DNA of 64,000 nt from Lacticaseibacillus mingshuiensis (GCF_016861785.1 NZ_BOLS01000006.1:1-64000), one strand, 5' to 3'. Counted from the first letter of the stretch, positions 19,108 through 30,327 are shown. The notes: generated by a model from the letters alone, not told the origin. Translations and numbers: made by a program.

Positions 19108-21483
19108 TTAGTGCTGGTTGCCGCCGCGCTGTCCGCGTTGGTTCGGCTTGTTCACACGATTGGCGATCGTCGGATGGAATCCGCGACTTTCGCCAGTCTT
19201 ACGGTTGCCGCGTTCGCGGTCCGGTTGACTGTGTCCGCGCCGTGGCCCGTTGCTTGGCCGTGCGCCCCGCGGATTGCCGCGCGGAATCTCGATATCTGAG
19301 AGCGGAATATCATCCGTTGGAATCAGGGAAAAATCGACCTGGCGTTGCTCGACATCCACGTTATCCAGCTTGACCTTGCAAGGCTGGCCAATGCGGAAGG
19401 TGCGGTGGCTGTTTGAGCCGACCAGCGCCATTTGACTGTCGATAAAGGAATAATAATCATCCTTCATGCGGGAAATGTGAACGAGGCCTTCCACCGTGTT
19501 GGGCAGCGCCACGAACATCCCGAAGCTGGCCACGCCACTGACCACGGCATCGAATTCATCCCCGACTTTATCGGCCATGAATTCGGCCTTCTTCAGGTCA
19601 TCGACAGCGCGTTCGGCATCGATCGAATGACGCTCCATCGTCGAACACTGAACGGCGATCTCTGGCAATTTTGCGTGCCACTTGTCCTGCACAGTCTCGC
19701 CGGTGCCTTGTGTCGCATAGGTGCGGATCAGGCGATGCACCGTCAGATCCGGATAGCGGCGAATCGGACTCGTGAAATGGCAGTAGTATTTCGCTGCGAT
19801 GCCAAAATGGCCCAGTGGATCATCGGAGTAATGCGCCTGCTTCAAACTGCGGAGCAATTTGACATTGACCATCATTTCCTCAGGCGTGCCTGCCACCTCA
19901 GTCACAACATCCTGAAGCATCTTTGGTGTCACCGGCTGGCCCTTTTTGATCGGCACGTGAATACCAAAACTGGAAAGGAAGTCGATGAAATCGGAGATAC
20001 GATCATCGTCTGGCGTTTCGTGGACCCGATACAGGAATGGCAGATGCAACTTGTTGAAGTGCTCCGCGACTGTTTCGTTGGCCGCCAGCATGAAGCTTTC
20101 GATCATGCGCTCGGACAGGCCACGATCCCGCAAAACGATATCCGTCGGGTGCCCATTTTCATCGACAATGATCTGCGCTTCGTTTTCTTCAAAATCGATC
20201 GCGCCACGGCCATGCCGCATGTTGTACAAAATGGTGTGCATCTCGCCCATCAGATCGAGCATCGGCACAAGGTCCTTGTACTGCTCGCGCAGGACTGGAT
20301 CCTTGTCCGTCAAGATCTTGTTGACGTTATTGTAGGTCAACCGACCATGGGAGCGAATCACGCTTTGATAGATCTCGTGATTGACGACATGGCCCTCGTG
20401 ATCGATCTCCATGTCGCAGGACATCGCCAGGCGATCCACATCCGGATTGATCGAGCAGATTCCGTTGGACAAGCGGAACGGCAACATCGGCACCACGCGG
20501 TCGACCAAATAGGTACTGGTCCCGCGTGCGTAAGTCTCCTGATCCAGCGGCGAGCCTTCCGTCACATAATAGGAAACATCCGCGATGTGCACGCCCAAAT
20601 GGTAATTGCCATTTGGCAGCTGCCATGCGACGACTGCATCATCAAAGTCTTTGGAGTCATCCCCATCGATGGTCACAACCGGCTGATCCGTGATGTCGCG
20701 GCGACCGATGCGATCCTCATCCGTGACATGATCTGGAATCGCGTTGGCCTGGTCGAGCGCCTCTTGCGGGTAGTCAACGCGGATATCATTGGCCAGGACC
20801 AGTGACATGATATCGACACCGGGATCATTTTTATTCCCGAGGTCTTGCGAAATAATGCCGCGCATCGCTTTGGGATGAGTCGCGTCCGGGTAATCCGTGA
20901 TCTCGACCATCATCATATCGCCGAGTTGCGGCAGGCGCCCCGTGTTTTTCACAAAAACAGGGTAGTTCTTCATCTTCTTCTCGTGGCTGGTCACCGTGCC
21001 GATAAAGCCGGTGCGTTGCGCCTCGCCGTCAGAAAGTGGGGCGTATTCGCCGACTAGTCGGGTGACTTTGCGCTCGACGATCTTAACGACTTCCCCCTCC
21101 GGCCCGCGGGTATCGCCGGGGCGAGCCGCCCGCAGGATCTTGACTTCAACCGTGTCGCCATCCAATGCAAACGCGGTGCTCGGCGGGGCGATGAACATGT
21201 CATTGTCCTGGCCTTCCACTGCGACGAAGCCGAAGCCCTTTTCGTTGCCATGGAAAATACCGACCAGTGCAACTGGCTTGGGGCCAAATTGATACTTTTC
21301 CCCATCTGTCGGGTGAATCAGGTTGTCATTTTCAAGGCCGGTCAACGCCTGAACAAGCACCTTAAAATCCGCCGCATCGCTCAGTTTGAGCGCACGCTGC
21401 AGCGACTGCATCGAGTAATTGATCTGGGGGTTACGGCGGAAAAGGGCCAGCAGTTCATTGCGCATATGTCCGACTGTCGTCAT
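19108..21483 (-). CDS. rnr: Ribonuclease R
   Basis: A 791-residue 3'-5' exoribonuclease of the RNB family, acting in RNA turnover and in tmRNA-linked mRNA decay. Order: N-terminal winged helix (about 1-70), two cold-shock domains, catalytic RNB domain with TIDGDDSKDFDDAVVAW (the four catalytic aspartates) near residue 270, S1 domain (VVSGVASFGMFVALPNTVEGLVHIS) near 630-700, and an unusual Arg/Gly/Asn-rich tail (last ~70 residues) that probably binds RNA. Its ATG overlaps the esterase stop (TAATG). Confidence 0.97.
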   Translation of the reverse strand: MTTVGHMRNELLALFRRNPQINYSMQSLQRALKLSDAADFKVLVQALTGLENDNLIHPTDGEKYQFGPKPVALVGIFHGNEKGFGFVAVEGQDNDMFIAPPSTAFALDGDTVEVKILRAARPGDTRGPEGEVVKIVERKVTRLVGEYAPLSDGEAQRTGFIGTVTSHEKKMKNYPVFVKNTGRLPQLGDMMMVEITDYPDATHPKAMRGIISQDLGNKNDPGVDIMSLVLANDIRVDYPQEALDQANAIPDHVTDEDRIGRRDITDQPVVTIDGDDSKDFDDAVVAWQLPNGNYHLGVHIADVSYYVTEGSPLDQETYARGTSTYLVDRVVPMLPFRLSNGICSINPDVDRLAMSCDMEIDHEGHVVNHEIYQSVIRSHGRLTYNNVNKILTDKDPVLREQYKDLVPMLDLMGEMHTILYNMRHGRGAIDFEENEAQIIVDENGHPTDIVLRDRGLSERMIESFMLAANETVAEHFNKLHLPFLYRVHETPDDDRISDFIDFLSSFGIHVPIKKGQPVTPKMLQDVVTEVAGTPEEMMVNVKLLRSLKQAHYSDDPLGHFGIAAKYYCHFTSPIRRYPDLTVHRLIRTYATQGTGETVQDKWHAKLPEIAVQCSTMERHSIDAERAVDDLKKAEFMADKVGDEFDAVVSGVASFGMFVALPNTVEGLVHISRMKDDYYSFIDSQMALVGSNSHRTFRIGQPCKVKLDNVDVEQRQVDFSLIPTDDIPLSDIEIPRGNPRGARPSNGPRRGHSQPDRERGNRKTGESRGFHPTIANRVNKPNQRGQRGGNQH

Positions 21484-22229
21484 TATTGTTCCTCGTTTTC
21501 TTTCTCATTTAAAAATTGAATCACATCTTGTGTTAACCGCTGGCGGGCCGAATTCACCGTCAGCACATGTCCCGCTTCAGCGTACCACCGAAACGTCACC
21601 GCAGCATGGGGCAACGCCTGGGCCAACGCCCGACTGCGCGCAGGATCGATCATCTCGTCGCGCCCGCCTTGAGCAATGAAGACCGGTTGCCGGATCTGGC
21701 CAAGCCCTGTCGCCACCGTCGCAGCCGCGGCCTGATTAGCCGCCAGCGCAGGCTTGAGCGCCGTTTCAAGCGCCGTTGTCCGGTCCGGTCGCTCGGCCAG
21801 CCGGTCCAGATAAGTCGCATATTTCATGAAATTCGGGGCGATCTGCTGAGCCCCTGGCATGACCGGTGACGCAAACACGCCGCCGCAATCGACCGCCAGC
21901 TGTTCAAGTGCCTGCATGGCAAAAATACCGCCCAGCGACAGGCCAAACACAGCCACCCGCAAATGGGTCGCCGCAAGCGTCTCAACGGCCGCTTGCACCT
22001 GCGCCCACCATTGTGTTGGCCGAGCCGCCAACACCGCCATGGGATCTGGGGTGCCATGGCCCGCAAACAATGGCGCCTGCACCGCAAACCCCTCACGCGC
22101 TAGCGCATGCGCCAGTGAATTCACATCATTTGGACTGCCGGTATAGGCGTGCAACAACAACACCCCAGTCGGCCGGTCGCCCGGCAGAGCCAGTGGCTGT
22201 GGCGCGCGCACGGTGACTTGCATCTTCAA
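21483..22229 (-). CDS. est: Carboxylesterase, alpha/beta hydrolase
   Basis: A 248-residue alpha/beta hydrolase of the thermostable carboxylesterase type found next to rnr in Firmicutes. The oxyanion region is GVLLLHAYTGSPND, the nucleophile elbow VFGLSLGGIFAM (Ser), the acid QGGRDEMIDPARS (Asp) and the late His in YAEAGHVLTVN. It hydrolyses short-chain esters; the natural substrate is unknown. It sits between secG and rnr, with an overlap to rnr. Confidence 0.92.
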   Translation of the reverse strand: MKMQVTVRAPQPLALPGDRPTGVLLLHAYTGSPNDVNSLAHALAREGFAVQAPLFAGHGTPDPMAVLAARPTQWWAQVQAAVETLAATHLRVAVFGLSLGGIFAMQALEQLAVDCGGVFASPVMPGAQQIAPNFMKYATYLDRLAERPDRTTALETALKPALAANQAAAATVATGLGQIRQPVFIAQGGRDEMIDPARSRALAQALPHAAVTFRWYAEAGHVLTVNSARQRLTQDVIQFLNEKENEEQ

Positions 22230-22259
22230 AAAAAGCCCCCTGTCTTCCAGGAGACCATA

Positions 22260-22496
22260 CTAGTGAGATGCAAGATACACCAGAACAAGCGAAAGTCCGA
22301 AGAAGATGACGCCCAAAACGACGGTCACTTTCTCCATGAAGGCTTCATAACCGCGTGATTTGGATTTGCCGAACAGATCCGTCGCGCCGCCGGACAACGC
22401 ACTCAAGGCGTCCTGTTGTTTACTTGGCTGAAGCAATGTTGCGATCACGATCACGATCGAATCGATGATCAATAGATTGAGTAAAATGGCTTGCAA
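22260..22496 (-). CDS. secG: Preprotein translocase subunit SecG
   Basis: A 78-residue protein with two membrane helices (about 2-20 and 55-75) around the conserved LLQPSKQQDALSALSGGATDLFG stretch, the SecG signature region. It is the accessory subunit of SecYEG. The start is the TTG at 22496 with GGGAGG seven bases upstream; the longer frame to 22553 would overlap the neighbouring clcA stop and put the ribosome binding site inside the gene. First gene of secG-est-rnr-smpB. Confidence 0.95.
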   Translation of the reverse strand: MQAILLNLLIIDSIVIVIATLLQPSKQQDALSALSGGATDLFGKSKSRGYEAFMEKVTVVLGVIFFGLSLVLVYLASH

Positions 22497-22549
22497 GCTG
22501 CTGCCTCCCTTGCATAAAGTCGCTAATAGTAGACTACCACAACCAGCGC

Positions 22550-24106
22550 TCATTGACTAGTATGTTCATCTTTGATCGCCTCGGCTGTTTGATGAATCGC
22601 AGCCGCCACGGCCGCCCGCTGCGAGCTATCGGTCAGCAGGACCAGGGTGTCTCCGGCGCGAATCACCGTGTCGCCATGCGGCAGGATCGTTTTTTCCCCG
22701 CGCTGAATGCCGGAAAGCAGCGTCTGTTCTGGCCACTGAAAATCTCGGACGAGCCGATCCTCCAGCGGGCTTCCTGCAAACACAGGCAGCTCCAGCCGGT
22801 CCATGTGGGTGATGCCGGAGACTTTTTTGCCCACCGTCAGCCGCTCCAGCAGCGATTCATAGATTGGCGCGCCGCCCAGCAGATCGACCACCAGATACGC
22901 GACCAGCGCCAAAAGCGCCATGGGCATCAACAGCGTCAGGTTCCCGACCATTTCCGTGATCAACAGAATGGCGGTAAACGGCGCCTTGCCGATGCAGGCA
23001 AAATAAGCCGCCATCGAGAAAATGATCAGGTTCATCACATAATTTTCTGGGAGCAAGCCCATCTGATGCATGAAGGTCCCGTAGATCGCCCCGATCACGG
23101 CACCCAGTGACAAAATGGGTAAAAAGATGCCACCCGGTAGTCCGGAGCCGTACGACACCACGGAAAAGACGAAGCGAAGCGCAAACAGAATTAGCAGGAG
23201 CGATAACCCGGGCACATTTTTCCCAAACCCGATGATCATCTGATTGCCGCCGCCCAAGATCATCGGCAGCCACACGCCGATGGGAATCACGAGGAGAAAT
23301 GGGATGATCCCCTGAAACGCCCGCGGAATATGGGTCAACGCATACAGACGCGGCATCGCGAGAAGCGCTTTTTGATACAAAAAGCCCAGTAACCCCAGCA
23401 AGATTCCGAGCAGAAGCAAATGCCAGTACAATTCGACCGGCATCGGGCGTGAATAGGTCAGATGAAGCACCGGCACCTCGCCGAACACATTCAGCGAGAT
23501 GAAGTCCGCCGCCAACGCGCTGGCCAGGCTCGTGACCCAGACCAGCGGGGAAAAGTTATGGTAGACCTCCTCCAGCACAAACAGGGTGCCGGCGATCGGC
23601 GCATCAAAGGCCGCAGACAGCCCCGCTGCGGCGCCGGCCGCGATCATGATGCGGCGCTCGCTGCCTTGCCGCTTCCAGCCAGCCGCGACCCCTTGACCAA
23701 CCGCAGCCCCAAGCTGAATCGAGGGCCCTTCTCGGCCAAGAAACAGGCCAGGGCCGATCGCTAGGATCCCAGCGGTGAATTTTTTCCAGAGAATCGACCA
23801 CCAGTTGAATTCGAGCTCACCTTTCAGTTGGCCCTCGACCTGCGGAATCCCGGAGCCTGAGATGTTCGGCTCACTTTTCAGCAGCAGGCCCACCACGATC
23901 GCCAAGACCACGCTGCCCAGCGCGATCAAGATCAGAAGTCCGGCGCTGGGGTGGCGATACAACCCCTGCATAAATTCCAGAAATTTTTCGATGCCTAGCC
24001 GAAACAAGCTGATCACGCCGCCGGTCAGCAAGCCGACGACAACCCCTTGTAATACCAATCGCAGGCGCGTGAGATCCCACTGCCGCTTTTTTTGCCCAGC
24101 GTTCAT
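22550..24106 (-). CDS. clcA: ClC family chloride channel/transporter with RCK-C domain
   Basis: 518 residues. The ClC core (about 1-430) shows the chloride-binding motifs GSGIPQVEG, GREGPSIQLGAAVGQG and GLPGGIFLPILSLGA; the Glu of GREGP, which gates H+-coupled antiporters, is present. The C-terminal ~85 residues form a TrkA-C/RCK-C-like domain (LPHGDTVIRAGDTLVLLTD), probably a ligand-sensing module. A role in acid resistance or anion balance is inferred. It stands alone between secG and the eno terminator. Confidence 0.92.
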   Translation of the reverse strand: MNAGQKKRQWDLTRLRLVLQGVVVGLLTGGVISLFRLGIEKFLEFMQGLYRHPSAGLLILIALGSVVLAIVVGLLLKSEPNISGSGIPQVEGQLKGELEFNWWSILWKKFTAGILAIGPGLFLGREGPSIQLGAAVGQGVAAGWKRQGSERRIMIAAGAAAGLSAAFDAPIAGTLFVLEEVYHNFSPLVWVTSLASALAADFISLNVFGEVPVLHLTYSRPMPVELYWHLLLLGILLGLLGFLYQKALLAMPRLYALTHIPRAFQGIIPFLLVIPIGVWLPMILGGGNQMIIGFGKNVPGLSLLLILFALRFVFSVVSYGSGLPGGIFLPILSLGAVIGAIYGTFMHQMGLLPENYVMNLIIFSMAAYFACIGKAPFTAILLITEMVGNLTLLMPMALLALVAYLVVDLLGGAPIYESLLERLTVGKKVSGITHMDRLELPVFAGSPLEDRLVRDFQWPEQTLLSGIQRGEKTILPHGDTVIRAGDTLVLLTDSSQRAAVAAAIHQTAEAIKDEHTSQ

Positions 24107-24238
24107 CGCCGCGCCTCCTCGTTTAGTCCAATGCTTCCATTATACACCGGCACTCGCCTGCTTGTAGCCCGCTGGCGCATGGTTCACAGCCAGGCGGCGG
24201 AAAAAATGGCCTCACGCCACCGATTTTTCCGCAGGCAC

Positions 24239-24271
24239 AAAAAGCGCCCCTCCACCTGGAGAGACGCTTTT
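24239..24271 (-). terminator. Terminator of the glycolytic operon, after eno
   Basis: Stem with arms around 24239-24252 and 24257-24271 (an AAAAGCG/CGCTTTT base and a CC(T)CC/GGAGG top), followed on the minus strand by TTTTTG, 15 bases past the eno stop. Confidence 0.88.
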
Positions 24272-24285
24272 CAAAAGCTAGTCGA

Positions 24286-25623
<1,338 letters not shown>

Positions 25624-26379
25624 TTAGTCTTGATAATTTGCCAATGCGATGAAGCTTTCTGGGTCCATGGAAGCACCGCCGACGAGACCGCCATCGATGT
25701 CTTCCTTGCCCATCAGTTCCTTCACATTAGAAGGCTTAACGGAACCGCCGTAAAGAATGCGAACGGCATCCGCAGTTGCTTCGTCGTAAAGCTTGGCAAC
25801 GGTCTTACGGATATGAGCAACAACTTCTTGTGCCTGATCCGCAGTCGCCGTCTTGCCGGTGCCGATCGCCCAGATCGGTTCGTAGGCGATGACGCTGACC
25901 TTGACCTGCTCCGCCGTCAAACCGGCCAGGGCAGCATCGACTTGGGAAGCCACCCAGTCGTTGGTCTGACCAGCTTCACGCTGCTCGAGGCTTTCGCCAC
26001 AGCAGATGATCGGAAGCAAGCCATTTTTGAAAATTGCTTTGGCTTTCTTGTTGATATCCTGATCAGTTTCGTGGAAATAGCCGCGACGTTCGCTGTGGCC
26101 GATCACAACATAGTCAAGACCCATTTCCTTGAGTGCTTTCGGGCTGGTCTCGCCAGTGAACGCGCCTTCGTCTTCGAAGTAGCAGTTCTCAGCGGCCGTC
26201 TGAAGCGGCTGATCTTTTGCGCCTTCAACCAGGGTGAACAGATCGATCGCAGGTGCAGCGATGACGGTCTGAACCTTGGAAGAATCAGGCAGTTTGCCCT
26301 TGACCCCATCCAAAAAGGCTTGGGTCTCTTCCGGGTTCTTGTTCATTTTCCAGTTGCCGGCAATAATTGGTGTACGCAT
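25624..26379 (-). CDS. tpiA: Triosephosphate isomerase
   Basis: 251 residues. It interconverts dihydroxyacetone phosphate and glyceraldehyde 3-phosphate. Active-site pieces: GNWKMNK (Asn, Lys12 equivalent), [13 protein letters not shown] (catalytic His), [14 protein letters not shown] (catalytic Glu, then the flexible loop) and [10 protein letters not shown] (phosphate grip). It lies between pgk and eno with gaps of 26 and 33 bases and no terminator. Confidence 0.98.
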   Translation of the reverse strand: MRTPIIAGNWKMNKNPEETQAFLDGVKGKLPDSSKVQTVIAAPAIDLFTLVEGAKDQPLQTAAENCYFEDEGAFTGETSPKALKEMGLDYVVIGHSERRGYFHETDQDINKKAKAIFKNGLLPIICCGESLEQREAGQTNDWVASQVDAALAGLTAEQVKVSVIAYEPIWAIGTGKTATADQAQEVVAHIRKTVAKLYDEATADAVRILYGGSVKPSNVKELMGKEDIDGGLVGGASMDPESFIALANYQD

Positions 26380-26405
26380 TGTAAACTCCCTTTCGCTTCT
26401 GGTAA

Positions 26406-27596
26406 TTACTTGTCAGAGATCGCAGCGATACCTGGCAAGGTCTTGCCTTCGAGGTATTCGAGACTTGCGCCACCGCCAGTGGAGATATGCGTGATCTTTG
26501 GTGCGATGCCGAGCTGCTTTGCAGCCGCAGTGGAATCGCCGCCGCCGATGATGGTCGTTGCGTCGGTCAGATCGCCGAGTGCCTGACCAACTTCAAGCGT
26601 CCCCTTGGCATAGTTAGGCATTTCAAAGACACCCATTGGGCCGTTCCAAACGACCGTCTTGGCACCCTTCAAAGCAGCCTTGATGTCTTCAACAGACTTC
26701 GGGCCGATATCCAAGGCCATGTAGCCATCAGGAATGTCGCCTTCAACAACTTTGTGAGGCGCATCGTTGTTGAATTCAGTTGCGACCACGTTGTCGACTG
26801 GCAAAAGCAGCTTGTCGCCAGCTTCTTCCATGATCTGCTTCGCCAATTCGATCTTGTCAGCTTCAACAAGGGAGTTGCCGATCGAAAGACCCTTCGCTGC
26901 CCAGAAGGTATAGGTCATGCCGCCGCCAACGATGATCTTGTCAGCCTTAGGAACAAGGTTGCGGATCACGCCGATCTTGTCGGAAACTTTTGCACCACCA
27001 AGAATGGCGATGAATGGGCGCTTCGGGTTCTCGACCGCTTCACCCAAGAACTTGATCTCTTTTTCCATCAGGAAGCCAGCAGCTGCCTGTGGCATGTTGG
27101 AGGCAATGCCAACGTTCGAAGCATGGGCACGGTGCGCCGTCCCAAATGCATCGTTGACGTACAGGTCGCCCAAAGACGCCCAGTACTTGCCAAGTTCAGG
27201 GTCATTGCCAGATTCCTTTTTGCCGTCAAGGTCTTCGAACCGGGTGTTCTCCATGACGAGAACATCGCCGTCGTTCATCTTGGCGATCGCATCTTCAAGC
27301 TCTTTGCCGCGCGTTGCCGGAACAAAGGTGACCGGCTTCTTCAGCAATTCAGAAAGACGCTCTGCAACAGGACGCAGGGACAATTTTGCCTTGTCTTCTT
27401 CGGTCTTGATACGGCCAAGGTGAGAAAGCAAGATCGCCTTGCCACCGTTGTCGATCACGTATTGGATGGTCGGCAGGGCTGCAACGATACGGTTGTCATC
27501 ACCGATGACACCATCTTTGATCGGCACGTTGAAATCAACGCGGATCAACACTTTTTTGTCTTTGACGTCAAGGTCAGACACAATCAGTTTTGCCAT
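26406..27596 (-). CDS. pgk: Phosphoglycerate kinase
   Basis: A 396-residue kinase making ATP from 1,3-bisphosphoglycerate. N-domain: [26 protein letters not shown] and [13 protein letters not shown]-domain: [13 protein letters not shown] and the nucleotide loop [13 protein letters not shown]. The ATG at 27596 begins the conserved AKLIVSDLD region and has GGAGGG upstream; the open frame extends 18 codons further without a site. A strong terminator precedes it, so pgk-tpiA-eno expression relies on readthrough or on an unseen promoter. Confidence 0.97.
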   Translation of the reverse strand: MAKLIVSDLDVKDKKVLIRVDFNVPIKDGVIGDDNRIVAALPTIQYVIDNGGKAILLSHLGRIKTEEDKAKLSLRPVAERLSELLKKPVTFVPATRGKELEDAIAKMNDGDVLVMENTRFEDLDGKKESGNDPELGKYWASLGDLYVNDAFGTAHRAHASNVGIASNMPQAAAGFLMEKEIKFLGEAVENPKRPFIAILGGAKVSDKIGVIRNLVPKADKIIVGGGMTYTFWAAKGLSIGNSLVEADKIELAKQIMEEAGDKLLLPVDNVVATEFNNDAPHKVVEGDIPDGYMALDIGPKSVEDIKAALKGAKTVVWNGPMGVFEMPNYAKGTLEVGQALGDLTDATTIIGGGDSTAAAKQLGIAPKITHISTGGGASLEYLEGKTLPGIAAISDK

Positions 27597-27656
27597 TGAA
27601 TAAAACCCTCCTAAAATAGAAAAGCTATGTTCACAGGAGATGCCTGACATCTCCTG

Positions 27657-27690
27657 AAAAAAAGGCGGAGGGAGTCTCTCCCTCCGCCTT
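27657..27690 (-). terminator. Strong hairpin terminator between gap and pgk
   Basis: A perfect 12-bp G/C-rich stem (27662-27673 with 27679-27690), 5-base loop and a run of seven T on the minus strand. It lies 33 bases after the gap stop and about 60 before pgk, inside the glycolytic cluster, so it should lower downstream transcription or stabilise a cggR-gap message. Confidence 0.92.
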
Positions 27691-27722
27691 CTTGATGCGG
27701 TAATAAAGAGTGTTACTCCAGA

Positions 27723-28745
27723 TTAGAGAGTAGCAAACTTCAGCAAGGTACGAACCATCTGGCAAGTGAAGCCATATTCGTTATCGTACCAAGCAACCGT
27801 CTTAACCAGCTGATAGTCACCCGCGGTGGTAACTTCAGTCTGGGTCGGGTCGAAGACAGAGCCGTAAGTTGTGCCGATGATATCGGAAGATACAACTTGG
27901 TCTTCGTTCCAGCCGAAGCTTTCGTTGCCGTCGGTGTGCTTCTTGATGGCTTCGTTGATCTGATCAGCAGTGACGTTCTTGGTCTTCAGGATGGAAACCA
28001 ATTCGGTCAGGGAGCCGTCAACAACGGAAACACGCTGTGCGTGGCCCTGCAGCTTGCCAACAAGTTCTGGGATAACCAGACCGATAGCCTTAGCAGCACC
28101 AGTGCTGTGAGGAATCGTGTTAACAGCAGCAGAACGTGCAGCACGCAGGTTGCCACCACGAACAGGGCCGTCAAGCAGCATCTGAGTGGAGGTGTAAGCA
28201 TGAACCGTCGTCATGGTACCAACTTCGATGCCGAAGTCCTTGTTCAGGAAGTAAGCCATCGGTGCCAAGCAGTTGGTCGTGCAAGAACCAGCAGAAACGA
28301 TCTTGTCGTCAGCAGTCAAGGTGTCATCGTTAACATTGTAAACGATGGTCTTGATCTTGCCAGCAGGAGCAGAGATCAGAACACGCTCTGCACCGGCATC
28401 CAAGTGAGCCTGAGCCTTTTCAGCAGAGGTATAGAAGCCTGTGCATTCGAGAACATACTGAACGCCGTCGTTCTTGACCCAAGGAATGTTTTGTGCCTGA
28501 GGTTCAGCATAAACACGGTATTCCTTGCCGTTCACAACGATGCCGTTGTCGGTTGCACTAACTTCACCAGGGAAGGTGCCGTGAGTGGAATCATACTTGA
28601 GCAGGTGTGCCAGCATAGCCGGGCTCGTCAGATCGTTGATCGCAACAACTTCGATGTCAGAGCTCTTTGCGCCAAGTTCGAAGATGCGGCGGAAGGCCAA
28701 ACGACCGATACGGCCGAAACCATTGATACCAATTTTAACAGTCAT
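27723..28745 (-). CDS. gap: Glyceraldehyde-3-phosphate dehydrogenase, type I
   Basis: A 340-residue NAD-dependent GapA. The Rossmann start [15 protein letters not shown], the catalytic [14 protein letters not shown] (Cys), the [13 protein letters not shown] segment, HSTGAAKAI and the [14 protein letters not shown] end are present. It follows cggR by 37 bases with an AGGAGG site and ends at a strong terminator. Confidence 0.98.
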   Translation of the reverse strand: MTVKIGINGFGRIGRLAFRRIFELGAKSSDIEVVAINDLTSPAMLAHLLKYDSTHGTFPGEVSATDNGIVVNGKEYRVYAEPQAQNIPWVKNDGVQYVLECTGFYTSAEKAQAHLDAGAERVLISAPAGKIKTIVYNVNDDTLTADDKIVSAGSCTTNCLAPMAYFLNKDFGIEVGTMTTVHAYTSTQMLLDGPVRGGNLRAARSAAVNTIPHSTGAAKAIGLVIPELVGKLQGHAQRVSVVDGSLTELVSILKTKNVTADQINEAIKKHTDGNESFGWNEDQVVSSDIIGTTYGSVFDPTQTEVTTAGDYQLVKTVAWYDNEYGFTCQMVRTLLKFATL

Positions 28746-28782
28746 GCTAAAATTTCCTCCTTTAGGAAATAAGAGTTTTATT

Positions 28783-29820
28783 CTAACGGGTCTCCCCAGT
28801 TAAAATCGAGTTTGCAGCGCCGATGTCCGTGATCAACCACGTGTGCTTCGGCGCGTTGTGCATGTATGCCTCGATCGCTTTTGCCTTCGAACGGCCACCG
28901 GCGACGGCGAAAACATACGGTATGTGATCAAGATCCGGAATCTGAAGACCGATCCTTGGAATCTTGTAAATGACGCGTCCTTCTGCATCGAAGAATGTGC
29001 CAAACGTTTCTGAAACAGCCTGTTGTGCGGTGAGGCGGCTGATCGCTTCCGGCGCCATTGAACGGCGCTTTGCCATGACCAACGCATCCCCTATACTATG
29101 AATCACAACCTGGGCATTGTCAATCATTTGCAACACTTGCTGAACGGCTGGTTCCTTCAACAATGGTTGGTAAGATTCGGCGCTGACGTTTTCTGGAACA
29201 TAGAGGACTCGGTAGCGGCTATCCGTGGCTTCAGCCATGGCCGCAGCCACAGAATTTGCCTGAATCGCCACCGCCTCACCGACCCCGCCGCGCGCTGGCA
29301 CGAAGGTGAGCTCACGGCCGGCAGACACCTTGTAGGACATCTGATCGGCCATGCGCGCCATTGTCGTGCCACCCATCACCGCGATGGTCAGCTGACCCTC
29401 CGGCAACACCGTCGAAAGCGTCTGAGCAAGTGTCTTGCCCATTTCGTCGAGCACCCGGCTGCTCTGATCACAATCACCATTGACGATCATGCAGTGCGCA
29501 ATGCCGAGTTGGGACGCGAGCTTTTTTTCATCTTCCTTAAAGCCCAGCAACTGGTTCATCAATTGCTGAAGTCCTTGGAAGCACTCGCGGCCTTTGCTGG
29601 TCAACACCATGCCGGATTTGGACGAGCCAAGCATCCCTTGCTTGCGAAGAAAATCGGTCTCAGTCCGCAACGCGCGTTCTGATGTCTTCATTTGTTCAGC
29701 CAGGGTGCGGCGGCCAACAGGGGCAAGCCAGTTGACAAACTGCAGGACCTGATAACGTTTGGTGATGACGTCGACTACATCCGGCGCCATCGCTTCGATC
29801 CAGGCGAAGTCAGAATGCAT
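28783..29820 (-). CDS. cggR: Central glycolytic genes regulator CggR
   Basis: A 345-residue SorC-family repressor. The N-terminal winged helix-turn-helix (about 15-75: [42 protein letters not shown]) is followed by a sugar-phosphate-binding domain related to NagB/RpiA, with [30 protein letters not shown] and VIHSIGDA. In Bacillus CggR represses the gap operon and is released by fructose 1,6-bisphosphate. Here it leads the same genes, behind a two-site operator. Confidence 0.95.
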   Translation of the reverse strand: MHSDFAWIEAMAPDVVDVITKRYQVLQFVNWLAPVGRRTLAEQMKTSERALRTETDFLRKQGMLGSSKSGMVLTSKGRECFQGLQQLMNQLLGFKEDEKKLASQLGIAHCMIVNGDCDQSSRVLDEMGKTLAQTLSTVLPEGQLTIAVMGGTTMARMADQMSYKVSAGRELTFVPARGGVGEAVAIQANSVAAAMAEATDSRYRVLYVPENVSAESYQPLLKEPAVQQVLQMIDNAQVVIHSIGDALVMAKRRSMAPEAISRLTAQQAVSETFGTFFDAEGRVIYKIPRIGLQIPDLDHIPYVFAVAGGRSKAKAIEAYMHNAPKHTWLITDIGAANSILTGETR

Positions 29821-29838
29821 CAGCCAAATCCCTCTCAG

Positions 29839-29877
29839 TGGGTCGCTTAGCGTCCAACCGTGTCGTTCAACGACCCA
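29839..29877 (-). promoter_or_regulatory. Two-site CggR-type operator
   Basis: Two 13-base palindromic units, at 29842-29854 and 29862-29874, lie exactly 20 bases apart. On the minus strand they read GTCGTTGAACGAC (perfect palindrome) and GACGCTAAGCGAC (one mismatch), and the whole is framed by TGGGTCG and CGACCCA. Position in the cggR leader, downstream of the promoter, matches the Bacillus CggR operator, which also has two repeats. Binding is inferred. Confidence 0.65.
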
Positions 29878-29944
29878 GCAGTGCCAAAAAAATTAGGAAA
29901 TCCAGTCACACTCATCGTCTACTGCTTTCCTTACCAACGCATTC

Positions 29945-29973
29945 ATTATAGCAATGGATGAAAATGCCTGCAA
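29945..29973 (-). promoter_or_regulatory. Promoter of the cggR-gap-pgk-tpiA-eno operon
   Basis: On the minus strand TTGCAG, 17 bases, then TATAAT. The start of transcription would be near 29938, giving a leader of about 118 bases that contains the CggR operator. Confidence 0.8.
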
Positions 29974-30153
29974 GGTTTTTGCCTCCTCAAGCACGGGTTC
30001 CGGGAACATCTTTTCAATAGTAGAATATTGCCAACCGCGTCGCATCAGGCATTCGCACTGTAAGCCTTTTCCCCTGCTTGACCGGTTCAACCATTCGGCT
30101 CTTTTCTCAGGACAATTTCATGTTTGCGCCTGGCATTTTCTGGATGTTCGCCC

Positions 30154-30182
30154 TTGCTTTTTCTGAGGCCTTCCCGTATCAT
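30154..30182 (+). promoter_or_regulatory. Promoter candidate for tRNA-Arg
   Basis: TTGCTT (30154-30159), 17 bases, TATCAT (30177-30182). Transcription would start about 6 bases before the tRNA. Confidence 0.6.
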
Positions 30183-30194
30183 TATTAGGTACTT

Positions 30195-30266
30195 GCGCGG
30201 TTAGTGTAATGGATCGCACGTGAGATTCCGGTTCTCGAAATCAGGGTTCGACTCCCTGGCTGCGCA
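30195..30266 (+). tRNA. tRNA-Arg (anticodon CCG)
   Basis: A full cloverleaf: acceptor GCGCGGT with GCTGCGC, D-stem GTGT with GCAC, anticodon stem TGAGA with TCTCG around loop TTCCGGT (anticodon CCG), T-stem CAGGG with CCCTG, and discriminator A at 30266. CCA is not encoded. A terminator follows at 30297-30327. Phage genes begin just beyond, so its 3' end is the probable attachment site of the prophage. Confidence 0.92.
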
Positions 30267-30290
30267 TAATCAATAGAAAGCACGCAACTG
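30240..30290. other. Probable prophage attachment site at the tRNA-Arg 3' end
   Basis: Phage lysis genes begin 400 bases to the right, and the host glycolytic operon lies directly to the left. tRNA 3' ends are common phage integration sites. The core cannot be bounded because the other att copy is outside the window. This is inference from position. Confidence 0.5.
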
Positions 30291-30296
30291 TGCGAA

Positions 30297-30327
30297 AACA
30301 AAACGCCTAGAAATAGGCGTTTTTGTT
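30297..30327 (+). terminator. Terminator downstream of tRNA-Arg
   Basis: AAAACGCCTA pairs with TAGGCGTTTT around a GAAA loop, followed by T-rich sequence. A/T-rich gene-free sequence continues to about 30500. Confidence 0.85.

Noticed and set aside
19432-20805. A 457-codon frame on the plus strand
   Set aside because: It is a shadow of RNase R on the other strand; its composition mirrors the codon pattern of rnr and it has no credible start.
29893-30090. A 65-codon frame upstream of cggR
   Set aside because: It spans the cggR promoter, has no ribosome binding site and no recognisable product.
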